The notes below the pieces were generated by a model. It was not told the DNA's origin, ran no database searches, and saw only the letters and a program-made list of their open reading frames with translations. A stretch of DNA of 64,000 nucleotides, taken from assembly GCA_947595585.1 (NCBI GenBank), contig CANQET010000006.1, forward strand, positions 1-64,000, read 5' to 3'. Below are positions 8,109-18,865 of the stretch, piece after piece. Both the position numbers and the translations under genes were made by a program. Numbering within the stretch: the stretch's first letter is position 1; the number at the start of each line of letters is the position of its first letter. This DNA comes from an uncultured Clostridia bacterium (GTDB lineage Bacteria; Bacillota; Clostridia; Christensenellales; Borkfalkiaceae).

Positions 8109-8486
8109 TCAACTATATTTCGTGTGCGATTTGAAGAGAAGCGCCATGACGAAGGAACAGACGACGGCGGCCGAGACGCCCGCACTTGCCGCGGCGAGCG
8201 GACCCGTAAGCGCCTCGAAGAGTCCCTCCCTCGCCCCGCGCATGGCGCCGTTCGCGAGCAGATATCCGAAGCCCGAGATGGGCACGGTCGCCCCTGCGCC
8301 TGCGAATTCCACGAGGGGTTGGTAGAGCCCGAGGGCGGTGAGCGCGATCCCTGCGAGCATGAAGAGGACGAGGATCTTCCCCGAGGTGAGGTCGGTAAAA
8401 TTGATGACGATCTGCGCGATCATGCAGATGAGTCCCCCCACGGCAAAGGCCTTCACGAACATCCATAAAATGGCGATAAATTGCAT
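8109..8486 (-). CDS. spoVAE: stage V sporulation protein AE
   Basis: MQFIAILWMFVKAFAVGGLICMIAQIVINFTDLTSGKILVLFMLAGIALTALGLY. Confidence 0.88.
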   Translation of the reverse strand: MQFIAILWMFVKAFAVGGLICMIAQIVINFTDLTSGKILVLFMLAGIALTALGLYQPLVEFAGAGATVPISGFGYLLANGAMRGAREGLFEALTGPLAAASAGVSAAVVCSFVMALLFKSHTKYS

Positions 8487-8501
8487 ATGTACCCCCTCTT
8501 T

Positions 8502-9494
8502 TTACCGTTCGAGGGTGACGGCGTGGGCGATGCAGGGGATGCTCTCCCCCTGCCCCGAGGAGACCGTGGAAAGCAGGGCGCCCGTCGCCACGAAGAGGAT
8601 GCGGCGGAGGGATCCGCTCATGAGTTTGGTCCAAAAATAGGAATTTAAGACGACGGCCGAACATCCTGCCCCGCTCCCGCCTTGGAATTCGTCTTCGATG
8701 ACGTTGTAGATGATCTCGCCGCAGTCGACGTGATTCTTCGAGATGTCCAGCCCCTTCTCCCAAGTGAGGTCCTTGAGGATACGGCTGCCGAGGGCGCCGA
8801 GGTCGCCTGTTACGATGAGGTCGTATTGCCCGACCTCCTCCCCCGTGTTCCGAAAATGCGTGAGGATCGTATCGCACGCCGCGGGGGCCATGGCAGCGCC
8901 CATGTTGTTGACGTCGGTCACCCCGAAATCCACGACTTTCCCGAGCGTCGCGGAGGTGATCTTCACGCCGTCGCCCGTGCGGTCGATGAGTGCCCCGCCT
9001 GCACCCGTCACCGTCCACTGTGCCTGCGGGGGACGGGTCGTGCCGAGCTCCAAGGGGTAGCGGTATTGCCGTTCGGCGGAGGCGAAATGGCTTCCCGTCG
9101 CGGCGACGGCACGGCGGCAATATCCCCCGTCGACGAACGCGGCGGCGACGGCGATGGATTCGGCCATCGTCGAACAGGCGCCGTACACCCCCAGGAAGGG
9201 CACCGAAAATTCACGGGCGGCAAAGCTCGCCGAGATGATCTGGTTGAGCAGGTCGCCCGAGACGATCATATCCACCTCTTCCCGCCGAAAGCCCGCATTG
9301 GAGATCGCGCCGTCGATGACTTTAGAGAGCATCTTACATTCGGCCTTCTCGAACGTAGGCTCGCCGAACATGTCGTCGGAGAGCGCCGTCTCGACGTACC
9401 GCCCGATGACGCCCTCGCATTCCTTGGTCCCCGCGACCGTGCTCGTTGCAACGATGCGGGGCAGATGTTTGAATTCGATCGTTTGATTTCCCAT
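8502..9494 (-). CDS. spoVAD: stage V sporulation protein AD
   Basis: Thiolase-fold SpoVAD: KAECKMLSKVIDGAISNAG...GVYGACSTMAESIAVAAAFVDGGYCRRAVAATGSHFASAERQYRYP. Confidence 0.93.
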   Translation of the reverse strand: MGNQTIEFKHLPRIVATSTVAGTKECEGVIGRYVETALSDDMFGEPTFEKAECKMLSKVIDGAISNAGFRREEVDMIVSGDLLNQIISASFAAREFSVPFLGVYGACSTMAESIAVAAAFVDGGYCRRAVAATGSHFASAERQYRYPLELGTTRPPQAQWTVTGAGGALIDRTGDGVKITSATLGKVVDFGVTDVNNMGAAMAPAACDTILTHFRNTGEEVGQYDLIVTGDLGALGSRILKDLTWEKGLDISKNHVDCGEIIYNVIEDEFQGGSGAGCSAVVLNSYFWTKLMSGSLRRILFVATGALLSTVSSGQGESIPCIAHAVTLER

Positions 9495-9528
9495 AAAAAA
9501 TTACCCGAACGCAGTTTTTGCATTCGGG
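9495..9528 (-). terminator. Intrinsic terminator abutting the spoVAD start codon
   Basis: Minus strand: CCCGAATGCA-aaaac-TGCGTTCGGG-TAATTTTTT-ATG. Confidence 0.65.
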
Positions 9529-9546
9529 CGGGAAGTATGCGAAATG

Positions 9547-10566
9547 TTACGCGTTCGGGGCGGGGCGGAGCGGAATACTCGGGGCGGCGTTGAGGGAGAG
9601 CGGGGAGAAGTTCTTCGCCTCGAACTGCAGCAGCCCCTCCGCGGCGATCATGGCGGCGTTGTCCGTACAATGTTTCTTGTCGGGGAGGACGAGCTTCAAA
9701 TGATGTGCGGCGCACATGCGCATGAGTGCATCCCGCAGATAGCCGTTGGCGATGACGCCGCCGCCCGCGGTCACGGTGGTCACCCCCCGCTCCATGGCCG
9801 CTTCGACCGCCTTTTCGGCGAGGATATCGAGCGCGGCGCTCTGGAAGGACGCGGCGAGGTCGGCGGGAGAATAGGCTTCCCCGCGTTGTGCCATCGTGTG
9901 GGCGTAGTTGATGATGTGCGTCTTGAGTCCGCTGTACGAAAAATCATAGCCGCCCGTACCCTTGAGCATTTTGGGCATGGGGATGACGTTTTTCCCCGTC
10001 TTTGCGAGCGCCTCGACGTGCGGCCCCCCGGGGTAGGGAAGGCCGAGCACGCGCGCAACTTTATCGAACGCCTCGCCCGCGGCGTCGTCCCGTGTGCCGC
10101 CGAGGACTTCGAACTCGGTCGCGGACTTCGTATAGAGGATGGCGGTATGACCGCCGCTCGCAAGCAAGGTAATGAACGGCGGCTGGAGCGACGCATCCTC
10201 GAGGTAGGCCGCCGCGAGGTGACCGCGGATGTGGTTGACGCCGATGAGCGGGATCCCCAACCCGTAGGCAAAGCCCTTGGCGAAGGAGAGCCCGACGAGG
10301 AGCGCCCCCAAAAGTCCCGCTCCATAGGTGACGGCGACGGCGGAGAGCTCCTCTTTCTTTACGTCCGCCACGCGAAGAGCACGCGCGACGACTTCGTCGA
10401 CCGCATCGGTATGCGCACGCGAGGCGATCTCGGGCACGACGCCGCCGTATTGCGCCTGCACCTGTGCCGAGGAGACAATCTCATCGGATAAAAGCGTTCT
10501 GCCGCGGATGACCGCGGCAGCAGTTTCGTCACATGAGGATTCGATACCGAGAATGAGAGGTTCCAT
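9547..10566 (-). CDS. tsaD: tRNA N6-adenosine threonylcarbamoyltransferase
   Basis: MEPLILGIESSCDETAAAVI...GVNHIRGHLAAAYLE...GGVIANGYLR. Confidence 0.96.
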   Translation of the reverse strand: MEPLILGIESSCDETAAAVIRGRTLLSDEIVSSAQVQAQYGGVVPEIASRAHTDAVDEVVARALRVADVKKEELSAVAVTYGAGLLGALLVGLSFAKGFAYGLGIPLIGVNHIRGHLAAAYLEDASLQPPFITLLASGGHTAILYTKSATEFEVLGGTRDDAAGEAFDKVARVLGLPYPGGPHVEALAKTGKNVIPMPKMLKGTGGYDFSYSGLKTHIINYAHTMAQRGEAYSPADLAASFQSAALDILAEKAVEAAMERGVTTVTAGGGVIANGYLRDALMRMCAAHHLKLVLPDKKHCTDNAAMIAAEGLLQFEAKNFSPLSLNAAPSIPLRPAPNA

Positions 10567-10636
10567 AGTCGTAAATAGATCGGGAAGAAGGAGTACATCG
10601 GTACAAAGGTAACCGACGAGGAATATTCCGAGCGGT

Positions 10637-10746
10637 CCTTGGCTCCCCTCTTAGGGGAGCTGTCGCGGCATAGCCGTGACTGAGGGGGTTCAAAACCCTA
10701 TCCCCTGCTGACGCAGGTACTTCCCCTACGAGGGGAAGCAAGGGAG
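10637..10746 (-). repeat. R1 palindromic repeat (about 108 bp)
   Basis: ttggctcccctcttaggggagctgtcgcgg...cttcccctacgaggggaagcaag; reverse-oriented copy of 33174, 33713 and 62872 elements. Confidence 0.85.
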
Positions 10747-10846
10747 AGGACTTCGTAGTTGCTTTTCCGCCGCCCCACCCCCCTACCCCCTCCCACGGAG
10801 GGGGTATCGGACTGCGTACTTGCTCCCACGGGGGGGTACGTCGGTA

Positions 10847-10914
10847 CGTCAATACGTCAGTACATCAGTACATCGGTACGTCAATACGTCAGTACGTCAA
10901 TACGTCAATACGTC
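10847..10914. repeat. Tandem array of degenerate 10-bp unit (tacgtcagta/tacgtcaata)
   Basis: tacgtcggtacgtcaatacgtcagtacatcagtacatcggtacgtcaatacgtcag... Confidence 0.85.
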
Positions 10915-10981
10915 ATCCCGAACGTAGTGAGGGATCTCGGGCTTGAGATTTCTCACTCCCGATGGGGGTTCGAAATGATGT
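10911..10981. repeat. R3 inverted repeat (gtcatcccgaacgtagtgagggatctc...)
   Basis: Same family as copies in 33080-34210. Confidence 0.7.
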
Positions 10982-10988
10982 GGCGGGA

Positions 10989-12086
10989 TCAGGATTTTTT
11001 GAGGTAGTCGATGATGAAGCCCTGGATGTTGCCGTCCATCACGGACTGCACATCCCCCACTTCGTAGCCCGTGCGGTGATCTTTGACGAGGGTATACGGG
11101 CAGAACACATACGAGCGGATCTGCGAACCCCACTCGATCTTCTTGGTCTCCCCCTTCAGGGCCGCCTCGGCCGCCATGCGCTCCTCGATCTGCTTCTCGA
11201 GCAGCTTGGAACGCAGGTATTTGAAGGCCATCTCCTTGTTCTGGAGCTGGCTGCGCTCGTTTTGGCAGGTGACGACGATGCCCGTCGGGAAATGCGTGAT
11301 GCGGATGGCCGTCTCGGTCTTGTTGACCTTCTGCCCGCCCGCGCCCGAACTTCTGTAGACGTCGATGCGGATATCCTCATCCTTGATCTCGATCTCGGCG
11401 TCGTCGTCGACTTCGGGCATCACTTCGAGGGAAGCGAAAGAAGTCTGGCGGCGCTTGTTGGCATCGAACGGGGAAATGCGGACGAGGCGGTGGACGCCGA
11501 TCTCGGCCTTGAGGTAGCCATAGGCATTTTCCCCCTCCACTTTGAAGTCCACCGATTTGAGCCCCGCGGCATCGCCTGCGAGACGGTCGATCTCGGTGAC
11601 TTTGTAGCCGTTTTGTTCGGCGTAGCGGCAATACATGCGGTAGAGCATGGAGACCCAATCGCAGGCCTCGGTGCCCCCCGCCCCCGCATGGATGGAGAGC
11701 AGGGCGTTGGAGCTATCGTACTTCCCCCGCAAGAGGGCGCGGATGCGCATCTCCTCGATGTCCTTTTCGGCGGCCGAGAGCATCTTATCGAGCTCGGGGA
11801 CGAGGTCTTCCTCTTCGGTCTCTTCGATGAGGTCGACGATCTCGTTTGCGTCGTCGAGGGCCTTCCTGCCCGCAGTGTACGCCGCGACCTTCCCCTCGAT
11901 GGAGGAGATCTCACGCCCGATCTTCTTGGAGCGCTCGAGATCCTGCCAGACCTCGGGAAGTTCCTGCTCGGCACGCAATTTTTTTAGCTGTTCGGCGCGG
12001 TTATCGATGTCGAGGGCGTATTTCGCCTCGGCGAGGGTCTCTTCGAGCGCCTTGATCTTGAGTCTGTAATCGTCTGCTTTGAACAT
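10989..12086 (-). CDS. prfB: peptide chain release factor 2
   Basis: GAGGTEACDWVSMLYRMYCRYAE, SGAGGQKVNKTETAIRITHFPTGI; start MFKADDYRLK. Confidence 0.95.
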   Translation of the reverse strand: MFKADDYRLKIKALEETLAEAKYALDIDNRAEQLKKLRAEQELPEVWQDLERSKKIGREISSIEGKVAAYTAGRKALDDANEIVDLIEETEEEDLVPELDKMLSAAEKDIEEMRIRALLRGKYDSSNALLSIHAGAGGTEACDWVSMLYRMYCRYAEQNGYKVTEIDRLAGDAAGLKSVDFKVEGENAYGYLKAEIGVHRLVRISPFDANKRRQTSFASLEVMPEVDDDAEIEIKDEDIRIDVYRSSGAGGQKVNKTETAIRITHFPTGIVVTCQNERSQLQNKEMAFKYLRSKLLEKQIEERMAAEAALKGETKKIEWGSQIRSYVFCPYTLVKDHRTGYEVGDVQSVMDGNIQGFIIDYLKKS

Positions 12087-12115
12087 ATTCGTTTGGAAAG
12101 GTCGGTGTGCCGAGA

Positions 12116-15112
<2,997 letters not shown>

Positions 15113-15275
15113 GCGAAAAATTGCTCCATAGCTGTGCACCCGCGGGCGCACGATTTTCATACCCGAATATTTTACAATAATTTTTCGCAAATGTCAAAGC
15201 GATTTGGCGTATTTTCGGGAATTTGTCGCACGCGCACGCGAAAAGTTTGGCGGATCTTTGCAAAAATGCAGAAAA

Positions 15276-15294
15276 GCGCCGCAAAAAGCGGCGC
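15276..15294 (-). terminator. Hairpin terminator downstream of the DeoC-like gene
   Basis: GCGCCGC-aaaaa-GCGGCGC with TTTT on the minus strand. Confidence 0.5.
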
Positions 15295-15308
15295 CGAAAC
15301 GGCAGGGG

Positions 15309-16052
15309 TCAGGGCGTATCTTCGGGCGGGGCGGGGATGGCTTCCCGCACTTTTTCATACATCTCCTCCGCGATCTTTTGGGGATCCGAAGTCTGCACGA
15401 GCGAGGCGCCCGCACGCAGCAGTTCTTCGAGCTGCGCCGAATTTTCGACGTCGGAGGCATCGACTCTCAGCTTTCCCCCCGAGACGCGGAGCGCACGCAG
15501 CACCAGCCCCACGTCTCCGCGGACGCAGACGGCATCGGCCCCGCCCTCGACGGCGGCGCGCGTCCCGAGGGCTATGTCGTCTTCGGTGAGGGAATGGTCC
15601 TCGAGGGAGACGACAAGAAGTCGTTTCCGGGCGGCGCGGCGGAGCTTCTTCACCTCCCGCTTGAGGTATGCCGCGTTTCCGCTCTTGAGGGCGGAATAGG
15701 TGAGCACGAGCCTGAGCTCCCCCGCCCCCTGCGCGATGGCCCGCTTCGCCTCATACTTTTTTACGGGAAGCAGGGTCTCCCCCGTCCCCCCGATGCGGCA
15801 GCAGATGCGAACTTCGCTCCCCGAAAGGTGGCGTTTTACGGCGGCGATCCCGACGGGCGAGGTGAATACGCCGTATGCCGAGAGCTTTTTCGCCTGTTCG
15901 CAGACCGCCTTGCGCCGATAGCGATCGGTCTCCCGCGCGGCGGCATCGACGATGAGCTTGTGCAGGGAGACGGCGATCTCGGCCTCCCTGCGGGTACGTT
16001 TGAATTCCCCGTATTCCGCGGCTTCCGCGGCGGATAGATATCTTCCTTCCAT
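15309..16052 (-). CDS. DeoC (deoxyribose-phosphate aldolase)-like protein, apparently lacking catalytic residues
   Basis: EVRICCRIGGTGETLLPVKKYEAKRAIAQGAGELRLVLTYSALKSGN resembles DeoC; Lys region reads ADAVCVRGDVG. Confidence 0.6.
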   Translation of the reverse strand: MEGRYLSAAEAAEYGEFKRTRREAEIAVSLHKLIVDAAARETDRYRRKAVCEQAKKLSAYGVFTSPVGIAAVKRHLSGSEVRICCRIGGTGETLLPVKKYEAKRAIAQGAGELRLVLTYSALKSGNAAYLKREVKKLRRAARKRLLVVSLEDHSLTEDDIALGTRAAVEGGADAVCVRGDVGLVLRALRVSGGKLRVDASDVENSAQLEELLRAGASLVQTSDPQKIAEEMYEKVREAIPAPPEDTP

Positions 16053-16134
16053 CGGGGTTATCTTTCCCGAAAATCTCCCCCTTTATACCTCGCTTTGGCA
16101 GGATACGACAGCGCGGAGGCGGTACAATGCTCCC

Positions 16135-16398
16135 ATGAACCTTCTCTCCATACAGGGGCGGGGCGCAGTGTATGCGATCCTTCTCCTCATTTTATGTTTT
16201 ACGCTCGTGCATATCTTCAAGCTCGCACGCATCGGATATCGCGCAAGAAGAGATCTTCCCCCCACGCCGCCAAAGACCGAAGCGCCGCGGCCCGAGCCCG
16301 TATACTACATCGTCGAGAAGAAGAAAAAACGCGCCAAGGCGTCTTATTCGGAGCCTCGGCGCATCGATTTCAAGGAAGATCAGCCTTCGTCTTCGTAG
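16135..16398 (+). CDS. small single-pass membrane protein, hypothetical
   Basis: MNLLSIQGRGAVYAILLLILCFTLVHIFKLARIGYRARRDLPPTPPK...; tail-to-tail overlap with rsfS. Confidence 0.5.
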   Translation: MNLLSIQGRGAVYAILLLILCFTLVHIFKLARIGYRARRDLPPTPPKTEAPRPEPVYYIVEKKKKRAKASYSEPRRIDFKEDQPSSS

Positions 16399-16733
16399 CG
16401 TTCTACGTTCTTGCCGCTGTCCCACAGCCGCTCGAGGTAGTAGAAGAGCCGCGATTCCTCGTTGAAGATGTGGACGACGACGTCGCCGTAGTCGAGCACG
16501 CCCCACCTGCCCTCGCGCATGCCCTCGCTGCGCACGGGGCGAAGGTCGAGCTTTTCGAGCGCTTCCTCAACGTTGTCGCCGAGGGCCTTCACCTGCGTCG
16601 TGGACTTGCCGCTGCCGATGACGAAGTAACTGCATACGACCGTCTGATCGGCGACGTTGACGATGACGATGTCCGTCGCCTTCTTATCGGAGAGTGCCTT
16701 GGCGGCCGCTCTTGCGATCTCGTAACTTTCCAT
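16380..16733 (-). CDS. rsfS: ribosome silencing factor
   Basis: KATDIVIVNVADQTVVCSYFVIGSGKSTTQVKALGDNVEEAL...WGVLDYGDVVVHIFNEESRLFYYLERLW. Confidence 0.95.
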   Translation of the reverse strand: MESYEIARAAAKALSDKKATDIVIVNVADQTVVCSYFVIGSGKSTTQVKALGDNVEEALEKLDLRPVRSEGMREGRWGVLDYGDVVVHIFNEESRLFYYLERLWDSGKNVERYEDEG

Positions 16734-16824
16734 AGAATTTCCCCCTTGTTTTCAAATTTTTATGCCAAATCGGGCGATTTTTGCCCGTTTATGCCACACA
16801 TAATACTTTGTAAAAACCAAAATA

Positions 16825-17952
16825 TTACTGTTTTAAGTGCGCTTTCGCCCATTCGTATGCCGCCGCGCTGCGCCAATAGACGGGCCCGCCCGTCTTCTGA
16901 AGATAGTCGAGCTGATACCGCAGAGACTCCTCAAGGCAGCGGTCCGGATCCTGCCAAAAGAGGTCGCGCAAGTACTCGACCATGGGAAAGCGCCTCTCTT
17001 CTTCCAGAAGGTCGGAGAGATAGATGAGCTTGCCGAGGGGCGTCATATCCTCCCTGCCGCTCGCATGGTAGCGGATGGCGTCGAGGATCTCTTCATCGCG
17101 GATGCCGAAGGTATGCTCTGCGATGTAGGCGCCCGTATATTGGTGCAGGACGGGTGCGGGGACCTCATCCGGCGGGGTGAAGCCCGCAAGATAGGGGCTT
17201 TCGGCGGGGACGGACTTCGCGCAGTCGTGCAAGGCGGCCGCGAGCAGCGCCTTCTCCTCGCCGATGCCAAGAGACCGTGCCCTGCGGCAGGCGAGCTTTG
17301 CAACGCGGAAACTGTGTTCGCGGCGGGCCTCCGTTTCGAGCGCAAGTGCGGGCGCGATGGCGGGATACGCATAGAGGCCGTGCGTGCGGATGTAATCATA
17401 TACCCCGTCGCAGAGCGCGTTCGGCCGCTTTCCGAAGGCGAGCGCGACGCGGATCTCCGTGGAGGATACGGCCTCCCCCGTGAAGGGGATCTCCGCAAAA
17501 TCCTTGCCGAAGCGCGCAAGGAACATTTCATGGAGGTGCGGATCGAGCGCTTCCCCCCTCCCGCACGCGGCGATCGTCGCATGGGCGAGGATGTCGTCCG
17601 GCGCTTTCCAGGTGAAAAAATCCGAGAGCATATCCGCGCCGACGAGGAAGAAAAGTTCGGAACCCGGGTACTTTTCCGCGAACGCACGGCAGGTGAGGTA
17701 GGTATAACTCGTGCCGCCCGCCTTTAGTTCATAGTCGGAGACTTCGGCAAAATCATGCTTCCCAAAGGCAATTTTGCACATTTCGAGGCGATATTTCCCC
17801 TCGGCGTGCGCTCCGAACGCCTTATGCGGGGCCTGATACGAAGGCATCACGATGAGCTTATCCAGCCCCAGCGCCGAGACGGCGGCTTGGGCCATGCGGA
17901 TGTGTTCGCTGTGGACAGGGTCGAAGGAGCCCCCGAAGAGCGCGATCTTCAT
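16825..17952 (-). CDS. nadD: nicotinate-nucleotide adenylyltransferase fused to YqeK-type HD phosphohydrolase
   Basis: MKIALFGGSFDPVHSEHIRMAQ... then REHSFRVAKLACRRARSLGIGEEKALLAAALHDCAKS HD motif in one 375-aa ORF. Confidence 0.93.
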   Translation of the reverse strand: MKIALFGGSFDPVHSEHIRMAQAAVSALGLDKLIVMPSYQAPHKAFGAHAEGKYRLEMCKIAFGKHDFAEVSDYELKAGGTSYTYLTCRAFAEKYPGSELFFLVGADMLSDFFTWKAPDDILAHATIAACGRGEALDPHLHEMFLARFGKDFAEIPFTGEAVSSTEIRVALAFGKRPNALCDGVYDYIRTHGLYAYPAIAPALALETEARREHSFRVAKLACRRARSLGIGEEKALLAAALHDCAKSVPAESPYLAGFTPPDEVPAPVLHQYTGAYIAEHTFGIRDEEILDAIRYHASGREDMTPLGKLIYLSDLLEEERRFPMVEYLRDLFWQDPDRCLEESLRYQLDYLQKTGGPVYWRSAAAYEWAKAHLKQ

Positions 17953-18023
17953 GCCGTCATTGTAACATACTTTTTTGCGGTTTGCAAGGTTTCGGGAGAA
18001 AATTTTTTGTCGATACTCTCCCT

Positions 18024-18779
18024 ATGAAACCGCACATCTTCCCCGTCGTTGCAGATGCGCTCTTCTATGCGGTCTGCGCCTTCTTTTTGCCCCTCGGGAT
18101 CCTGCGCTATCTGCATGTTCCAAGCCCCGCCGCCCTCGCAATATCCGCGCTTATTGGGCTATCCATAGGCGGGATCGCATTGCTTTTGGGGCTTTCCCGC
18201 CATCGCAAGAAGCGCAAAAAATTCGCCGAGGAGGGCGAGACGCGCGCGCTCATGCTCCACCTCGCCCTCGAGAAGCCCGAGCGCGTCGCCGCCTCCCTCG
18301 TCGAGGCCTTCACGGCAGACGGAAGAGAGGCCCGTGCCGCGGAGGACGGGATCGAAGCGGGCGAGGAGACGCTCGTGCCCCTCTTCACGATGGAGCCCAT
18401 CTCGGCCGACGCCGTCGCCCGCCTCTTACAGCGATTCGAAGCGCGGCCCTTCACCCTGTGCGGGAATGCGATCTCGCCCAAGGGGGAAGATCTTCTCTCC
18501 TCCTTCGGCAAGAAGTTCATGGGGGCGGAAGAGGTCTTCGCGCTCTTCCAAAGGACGGAGACCATGCCCCATCCGCGCATCCTCGCGGCCCCCGCTAAGC
18601 CCACCCCGCGCGAGCGCACCAAGCGGACCTTTTCCAAGAAGAATGCACGGCCCTTCTTCGTGAGCGGGGTACTTCTTCTGCTCATGAGCCTCTTCGTGCT
18701 CTTTCCGCGCTACTACCTCATCACGGGCGGAATTTTGCTGATTTTGTCGATTTTTATCCGTATTTTCGGCTATTCATGA
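18024..18779 (+). CDS. hypothetical membrane protein
   Basis: MKPHIFPVVADALFYAVCAFFLPLGILRYLHV..., two N-terminal and two C-terminal hydrophobic segments. Confidence 0.6.
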   Translation: MKPHIFPVVADALFYAVCAFFLPLGILRYLHVPSPAALAISALIGLSIGGIALLLGLSRHRKKRKKFAEEGETRALMLHLALEKPERVAASLVEAFTADGREARAAEDGIEAGEETLVPLFTMEPISADAVARLLQRFEARPFTLCGNAISPKGEDLLSSFGKKFMGAEEVFALFQRTETMPHPRILAAPAKPTPRERTKRTFSKKNARPFFVSGVLLLLMSLFVLFPRYYLITGGILLILSIFIRIFGYS

Positions 18780-18812
18780 AGTATTATGCGACGCATAGTA
18801 CTATTCAAAAAC

Positions 18813-18846
18813 AAAAATATCCCCATTTCTTGGGGATATTTTTGCA
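18813..18846. terminator. Bidirectional hairpin terminator
   Basis: aaaaatatCCCCatttcttGGGGatattttt. Confidence 0.7.
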
Positions 18847-18865
18847 ACTTTTTAAGCGTTATGCT

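Noticed and set aside
10759-11007. ORF with VRQYISTSVRQYVSTSIRQYV repeat peptide
   Set aside because: It is just the translation of the 10-bp tandem array plus R3; no plausible gene structure.
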